A stretch of DNA of 64,000 bases from JBPEWY01 sp965224095 (GTDB lineage Bacteria; Bacteroidota; Bacteroidia; Flavobacteriales; Flavobacteriaceae). Below, in pieces: positions 60,101 to 64,000 of the stretch; the stretch's first letter is position 1, and each line of letters begins with the position of its first letter. The stretch is taken from positions 3,348,001-3,412,000 of the forward strand of contig OZ245039.1 of the NCBI GenBank assembly GCA_965224095.1, given 5' to 3'. The notes below the pieces were generated by a model. That model was not told the DNA's origin, did no database searches, and saw nothing but the letters and a program-made list of their open reading frames with translations. Position numbers and translations under genes: made by a program.

Positions 60101-63100
60101 ACAACGGAGATGGCACCTTCACTTATACCGATGAAGACGGTACCGCTACAAATTTTGTTGGAACTGATGATCAGACTGCTGCAGAGGTAAGTTATGATAA
60201 TACTGCATCGAGTTTAACAGCTACGGATGTACAGGCAGCAATTGATGAGATCAACGCATTAGCAGGAACGGTAGCTTTAGCCGACAATGGAGATGGTACC
60301 TATACCTTTACCGATGCAGGAGGAAATACTACACTAATTAGTGATACTTCTATTTCCACGCTGGTAAATAATGGCGATGCTACTTTTACCTATACCGATG
60401 AGACAGGTACTCCGATTACTATAAATCTAATCAGTGCTGATGCCAATAATGATATAACAGTAGGAACTGATGGAGGATTATACTTAAATGTAGCCTCAGT
60501 AACTATAGCTGAGACCATTACAACCCTGGTAGACAATGGCAACGGTACCTTTACCTATACCAGTGAGAATGGTACCGCCACCACATTTGATTCAAAGATA
60601 TCCAGTGTAGTGGATAATGGTGATGGTACTTATACGATCACCGATGACTTTGGCACTTCGGTAACGATCGATACCAACAATACAGTAACGACCCTGGTAG
60701 ACAACGGTGACGGAAGTTTTACCTATACTTCGGAGGATGGAACGGTAACAACCTTTACGGAGACTCTGACAACCTTAGTAGACAATGGCAACGGCACCTT
60801 TACCTATACCAATGAAGATGGTGTAGCCACCACATTTGATTCAAAGATATCCAGTGTAGTGGATAATGGCGATGGTACTTATACGATCACCGATGACTTT
60901 GGCACCTCGGTAACGATCGATACCAACAATACGGTAACTACGCTAGTAGACAACGGCGATGGAAGTTTTACCTATACTTCGGAGGATGGAACGGTAACAA
61001 CCTTTACCGAGACTTTGAGTACCCTAACCGACAACGGAGATGGTACCTTTACCTATACCAATGAAGATGGTTTAGCCACTACGTTTGATTCGAAGATCGC
61101 TACGGTAGTAGACAATGGTGATGGTACTTATACAATCACGGATGACTTTGGCACTTCGGTAACGATCGATACCAACAATACAGTAACTACACTAGTCGAC
61201 AACGGTGACGGAAGCTTTACCTACACCTCAGAGGATGGAACGGTAACAACCTTTACCGAGACTCTGACAACCTTAGTAGATAATGGCAACGGTACCTTTA
61301 CCTATACCAGTGAGAATGGTACCGCCACCACATTTGATTCAAAGATATCCAGTGTAGTGGATAATGGCGATGGTACTTATACGATCACCGATGACTTTGG
61401 CACTTCGGTAACGATCGATACCAACAATACGGTAACCACACTGGTAGACAACGGCGATGGAAGTTTTACCTATACTTCGGAGGATGGAACGGTAACCACT
61501 TTCACAGAGACTTTGAGTACCCTTGTAGACAACGGAGATGGCACCTTTACCTATACCAATGAAGATGGAGTAGCCACCACGTTTGATTCGAAGATCGCTA
61601 CGGTAGTAGATAATGGTGATGGTACTTATACAATCACCGATGACTTTGGTACTTCGGTAACGATCGATACCAACAATACAGTAACTACACTAGTCGACAA
61701 CGGTGACGGAAGTTTTACCTATACTTCGGAGGATGGAACGGTGACAACCTTTACCGAGACTCTGACAACCTTAGTAGACAATGGCAATGATACCTTTACC
61801 TATACCAATGAAGATGGTTTAGCCACTACGTTTGATTCGAAGATCGCTACGGTAGTAGACAATGGTGATGGTACTTATACAATCACAGATGACTTTGGCA
61901 CTTCGGTAACGATCGATACCAACAATACAGTAACTACACTAGTCGACAACGGTGACGGAAGCTTTACCTACACCTCAGAGGATGGAACGGTAACAACCTT
62001 TACCGAGACTCTGACAACCTTAGTAGATAATGGCAACGGTACCTTTACCTATACCAATGAAGATGGTGTAGCCACTACGTTTGATTCCAAGATCGCTACG
62101 GTAGTAGATAATGGCGATGGTACTTATACAATCACGGATGACTTTGGCACTTCGGTAACGATCGATACCAATAATACGGTAACCACACTGGTAGACAACG
62201 GCGATGGAAGTTTTACCTATACTTCGGAGGATGGAACGGTGACAACCTTTACCGAGACTCTGACAACCTTAGTAGACAATGGCAACGGTACCTTTACCTA
62301 TACCAATGAAGATGGTGTAGCCACCACGTTTGATTCAAAGATCGCTACGGTAGTAGATAATGGCGATGGTACTTATACAATCACGGATGACTTTGGCACT
62401 TCGGTAACGATCGATACCAACAATACGGTAACTACACTAGTCGACAACGGCGACGGAAGCTTTACCTATACCTCAGAGGATGGTACGGTAACCACTTTTA
62501 CAGAGACCTTGAGTACCCTGGTAGATAACGGAGATGGTACTTTTACTTATACCGATGAAGATGGTACTGCAACAAATTTTGTTGGAACTGATGATCAGAC
62601 TGCAGCTGAAGTAAGCTATGATAATACAAGTTCAAGCTTGTTGGCAACCAATGTACAGGATGCTATAGATGAGATCAATGGTTTGGCAGGAACAGTTGCT
62701 TTGGCTGATAACGGTGATGGTACTTATACCTTTACTGATGCAGCAGGAAATACAACATTAATTAGTGACACTTCCATTTCTACATTGGTTAATAATGGAG
62801 ATGCTACTTTTACCTATACCGATGAGACAGGTACTCCGATTACTATAAATCTAATCAGTGCTGATGCCAATAATGATATAACAGTAGGAACTGATGGAGG
62901 ATTATACTTAAATGTAGCCTCAGTAACTATAGCTGAGACCATTACAACCCTGGTAGACAATGGTAATGGTACCTTTACCTATACCAGTGAGAATGGTACC
63001 GCCACCACATTTGATTCAAAGATATCCAGTGTAGTGGATAATGGCGATGGTACTTATACGATCACCGATGACTTTGGCACTTCGGTAACGATCGATACCA

Positions 63101-64000
63101 ACAATACAGTAACGACCCTGGTAGACAACGGTGACGGAAGTTTTACCTATACTTCGGAGGATGGAACGGTAACAACCTTTACGGAGACTCTGACAACCTT
63201 AGTAGACAATGGCAACGGTACCTTTACCTATACCAATGAAGATGGTGTAGCCACCACATTTGATTCAAAGATATCCAGTGTAGTGGATAATGGCGATGGT
63301 ACTTATACGATCACCGATGACTTTGGCACCTCGGTAACGATCGATACCAACAATACGGTAACTACGCTAGTAGACAACGGCGATGGAAGTTTTACCTATA
63401 CTTCGGAGGATGGAACGGTAACAACCTTTACCGAGACTTTGAGTACCCTAACCGACAACGGAGATGGTACCTTTACCTATACCAATGAAGATGGTGTAGC
63501 CACCACGTTTGATTCAAAGATCGCTACGGTAGTAGATAATGGCGATGGCACTTATACGATCACGGATGACTTTGGCACTTCGGTAACAATCGATACCAAC
63601 AATACAGTAACTACACTAGTCGACAACGGCGACGGAAGCTTTACCTATACTTCGGAAGATGGAACGGTAACAACCTTTACCGAGACCCTGACAATCTTAG
63701 TAGACAATGGCAATGGCACCTTTACCTATACCAATGAAGATGGTGTAGCCACCACGTTTGATTCAAAGATCGCTACGGTAGTAGATAATGGCGATGGTAC
63801 TTATACAATCACGGATGACTTTGGTACTTCGGTAACGATCGATACCAACAATACGGTAACTACACTAGTCGACAACGGCGACGGAAGTTTTACCTATACT
63901 TCGGAGGATGGAACGGTAACAACCTTTACCGAGACCCTGACAACCTTAGTAGACAACGGAGATGGTACCTTTACCTATACCAATGAAGATGGTGTAGCCA
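57145..64000 (+). CDS. Giant modular repeat surface protein (5' part, open at edge)
   Basis: The frame starts at ATG 57145 and stays open to the window end: 2285 complete codons without a stop. A signal peptide (ending about GVAFSQ) is followed by CNCEVLSG, a YLNTSTGTIYFWDG segment, and beta-rich repeats. From about residue 230 it consists of 83-residue modules, each of three 27-28-residue sub-repeats built on DNGDG(T/S)(F/Y)TYT: a TSEDGTVTTF type, a TNEDGVATTFDSK type and a TITDDFGTSVTIDTNN type. 21 modules are in the window with two 144-residue inserts (FVGTDDQTA..., VQAAIDEIN). It is probably a very large adhesin, perhaps like SprB. The C-terminus and sorting signal lie outside. Confidence 0.85.
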   Translation, partial: MNTKKINLKKGILLITLLLSGVAFSQTTVTLQDQCNCEVLSGTDVSAAGATSPAADVGDIYLNTSTGTIYFWDGDSWELTAGSNPQIQNFTFDAITGILTLELVGGSTQTADLSSLLTDTNTTNVSLTEDGTDLILTDSDGTEVRIALAALAAATDTNTTNASFEVIGTDLVITDSDNNTVSVPLADIAAVVDTDNQDATEVNLNGPVDVDGDGVDETTVQEAIEDIAGITETITTLVDNGNGTFTYTNEDGVATTFDSKIATVVDNGDGTYTITDDFGTSVTIDTNNTVTTLVDNGDGSFTYTSEDGTVTTFTETLSTLTDNGDGTFTYTNEDGVATTFDSKIATVVDNGDGTYTITDDFGTSVTIDTNNTVTTLVDNGDGSFTYTSEDGTVTTFTETLSTLTDNGDGTFTYTNEDGVATTFDSKIATVVDNGDGTYTITDDFGTSVTIDTNNTVTTLVDNGDGSFTYTSEDGTVTTFTETLTTLVDNGNGTFTYTNEDGVATTFDSKIATVVDNGDGTYTITDDFGTSVVIDTNNTVTTLVDNGDGSFTYTSEDGTVTTFTETLTTLVDNGNGTFTYTNEDGVATTFDSKIATVVDNGDGTYTITDDFGTSVTIDTNNTVTTLVDNGDGSFTYTSEDGTVTTFTETLSTLVDNGDGTFTYTNEDGVATTFDSKIATVVDNGDGTYTITDDFGTSVTIDTNNTVTTLVDNGDGSFTYTSEDGTVTTFTETLSTLGDNGNGTFTYTNEDGVATTFDSKIATVVDNGDGTYTITDDFGTSVTIDTNNTVTTLVDNGDGSFTYTSEDGTVTTFTETLTTLVDNGNGTFTYTNEDGVATTFDSKIATVVDNGDGTYTITDDFGTSVTIDTNNTVTTLVDNGDGSFTYTSEDGTVTTFTETLTTLVDNGNGTFTYTNEDGVATTFDSKIATVVDNGDGTYTITDDFGTSVTIDTNNTVTTLVDNGDGSFTYTSEDGTVTTFTETLSTLTDNGDGTFTYTDEDGTATNFVGTDDQTAAEVSYDNTASSLTATDVQAAIDEINALAGTVALADNGDGTYTFTDAGGNTTLISDTSISTLVNNGDATFTYTDETGTPITINLISADANNDITVGTDGGLYLNVASVTIAETITTLVDNGNGTFTYTSENGTATTFDSKISSVVDNGDGTYTITDDFGTSVTIDTNNTVTTLVDNGDGSFTYTSEDGTVTTFTETLTTLVDNGNGTFTYTNEDGVATTFDSKISSVVDNGDGTYTITDDFGTSVTIDTNNTVTTLVDNGDGSFTYTSEDGTVTTFTETLSTLTDNGDGTFTYTNEDGLATTFDSKIATVVDNGDGTYTITDDFGTSVTIDTNNTVTTLVDNGDGSFTYTSEDGTVTTFTETLTTLVDNGNGTFTYTSENGTATTFDSKISSVVDNGDGTYTITDDFGTSVTIDTNNTVTTLVDNGDGSFTYTSEDGTVTTFTETLSTLVDNGDGTFTYTNEDGVATTFDSKIATVVDNGDGTYTITDDFGTSVTIDTNNTVTTLVDNGDGSFTYTSEDGTVTTFTETLTTLVDNGNDTFTYTNEDGLATTFDSKIATVVDNGDGTYTITDDFGTSVTIDTNNTVTTLVDNGDGSFTYTSEDGTVTTFTETLTTLVDNGNGTFTYTNEDGVATTFDSKIATVVDNGDGTYTITDDFGTSVTIDTNNTVTTLVDNGDGSFTYTSEDGTVTTFTETLTTLVDNGNGTFTYTNEDGVATTFDSKIATVVDNGDGTYTITDDFGTSVTIDTNNTVTTLVDNGDGSFTYTSEDGTVTTFTETLSTLVDNGDGTFTYTDEDGTATNFVGTDDQTAAEVSYDNTSSSLLATNVQDAIDEINGLAGTVALADNGDGTYTFTDAAGNTTLISDTSISTLVNNGDATFTYTDETGTPITINLISADANNDITVGTDGGLYLNVASVTIAETITTLVDNGNGTFTYTSENGTATTFDSKISSVVDNGDGTYTITDDFGTSVTIDTNNTVTTLVDNGDGSFTYTSEDGTVTTFTETLTTLVDNGNGTFTYTNEDGVATTFDSKISSVVDNGDGTYTITDDFGTSVTIDTNNTVTTLVDNGDGSFTYTSEDGTVTTFTETLSTLTDNGDGTFTYTNEDGVATTFDSKIATVVDNGDGTYTITDDFGTSVTIDTNNTVTTLVDNGDGSFTYTSEDGTVTTFTETLTILVDNGNGTFTYTNEDGVATTFDSKIATVVDNGDGTYTITDDFGTSVTIDTNNTVTTLVDNGDGSFTYTSEDGTVTTFTETLTTLVDNGDGTFTYTNEDGVA
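60140..60530 (+). repeat. Insert copy 1 in repeat array
   Basis: Adds 432 bp to the module phase. It encodes FVGTDDQTAAEVSYDN, VQAAIDEIN, LISADANNDITVGTDGG and NVASVTIAE. Its partner lies 2424 bp downstream; boundaries are approximate. Confidence 0.85.
62564..62954 (+). repeat. Insert copy 2 in repeat array
   Basis: Second copy of the 432-bp insert, offset 2424 bp from the first. The first part differs at many synonymous sites; from about 62798 it is identical to copy 1 for about 165 bp. Confidence 0.85.

Larger units (their letters stand above)
57835..64000 (+). repeat. 249-bp tandem modules with 432-bp inserts
   Basis: Anchoring on ATGACTTTGG, copies occur at 57971 and every 249 bp to 59963 (9), at 60644-62387 (8), and at 63068-63815 (4). 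The two jumps are 681 bp, that is 249 plus 432. The region is coding throughout, and most differences between copies are synonymous or small. Confidence 0.95.

Noticed and set aside
57835..64000. Regular 249-bp repeats considered as a CRISPR or satellite array
   Set aside because: Repeats are in one open frame, far longer than CRISPR repeats, without unique spacers; they encode protein modules.

Overview
The window looks like a chromosomal segment of a Flavobacteriaceae-type member of the Bacteroidota. The evidence is a type IX secretion (T9SS) cargo protein with the gliding-type C-terminal domain, a PorP/SprF protein, promoters of the Bacteroidota form (TTG, 17-23 bp, TAnnTTTG), an almost complete lack of Shine-Dalgarno sequences apart from a strong one before rpsU, and the gene order tRNAs-tuf-tRNA(Trp)-secE-nusG-rplKAJL-rpoBC. 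Genus cannot be read from the sequence. No gene-free stretch is longer than about 290 bp, so the region is densely coded.

Layout. 1-2.5 kb: a partial spondin-domain lipoprotein, yaaA, a uracil-DNA-glycosylase-like gene and the small ribosomal protein THX. 2.6-9.3 kb (minus strand): a complete tryptophan operon trpE-G-D-C-F-B-A. It is preceded by an 18-codon leader peptide with three consecutive Trp codons and a full set of alternative hairpins (attenuator), and it is interrupted between trpE and trpG by an 83-bp cruciform-like element. 9.3-13 kb: YceI protein with a MarR regulator, then thioredoxin-like, rhodanese and membrane redoxin genes (a thiol/redox cluster). 13-26 kb: a DUF2851 protein, a T9SS-type secreted S8 protease, two tandem M57 metalloprotease lipoproteins, PspC plus a K+ channel, an alanine/sodium symporter, a helix-hairpin-helix protein, an acyl-CoA dehydrogenase and a lipoprotein alpha-amylase. 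26.1-26.3 kb: an orphan Cys-rich peptide with a double-glycine leader. 26.4-41.5 kb: the core information-processing block (rpsU, xerC-like, hpf, four tRNAs, tuf, tRNA-Trp, secE, nusG, rplKAJL, rpoB, rpoC, DUF3467), ended by a bidirectional terminator shared with convergent prfC.

43.3-64 kb is the accessory, surface-oriented part. It holds a 1302-residue Asp-rich thrombospondin-3-repeat T9SS type B cargo protein, a PorP/SprF membrane protein, a TPR/PD40/OmpA protein, and two large secreted proteins that share an unusual 18-residue C-terminal tail and a similarly spaced upstream motif. It ends with the start of a giant, still open reading frame (at least 2285 codons) made of 249-bp (83-residue) modules. 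21 modules lie in the window, grouped by a 432-bp insert into a 2424-bp higher-order repeat. PorP/SprF and OmpA-type proteins beside giant repetitive secreted proteins resemble gliding/adhesin loci such as sprB-sprF, so a surface adhesion or motility apparatus is the best inference.

The strongest items for follow-up are the giant modular protein and its mosaic repeat history, the shared C-terminal tail and promoter-like motif of the two neighbouring secreted proteins, the orphan double-glycine peptide, the complete trp attenuator, and the rpsU Shine-Dalgarno. All identifications come from reading the sequence; no database search was run.
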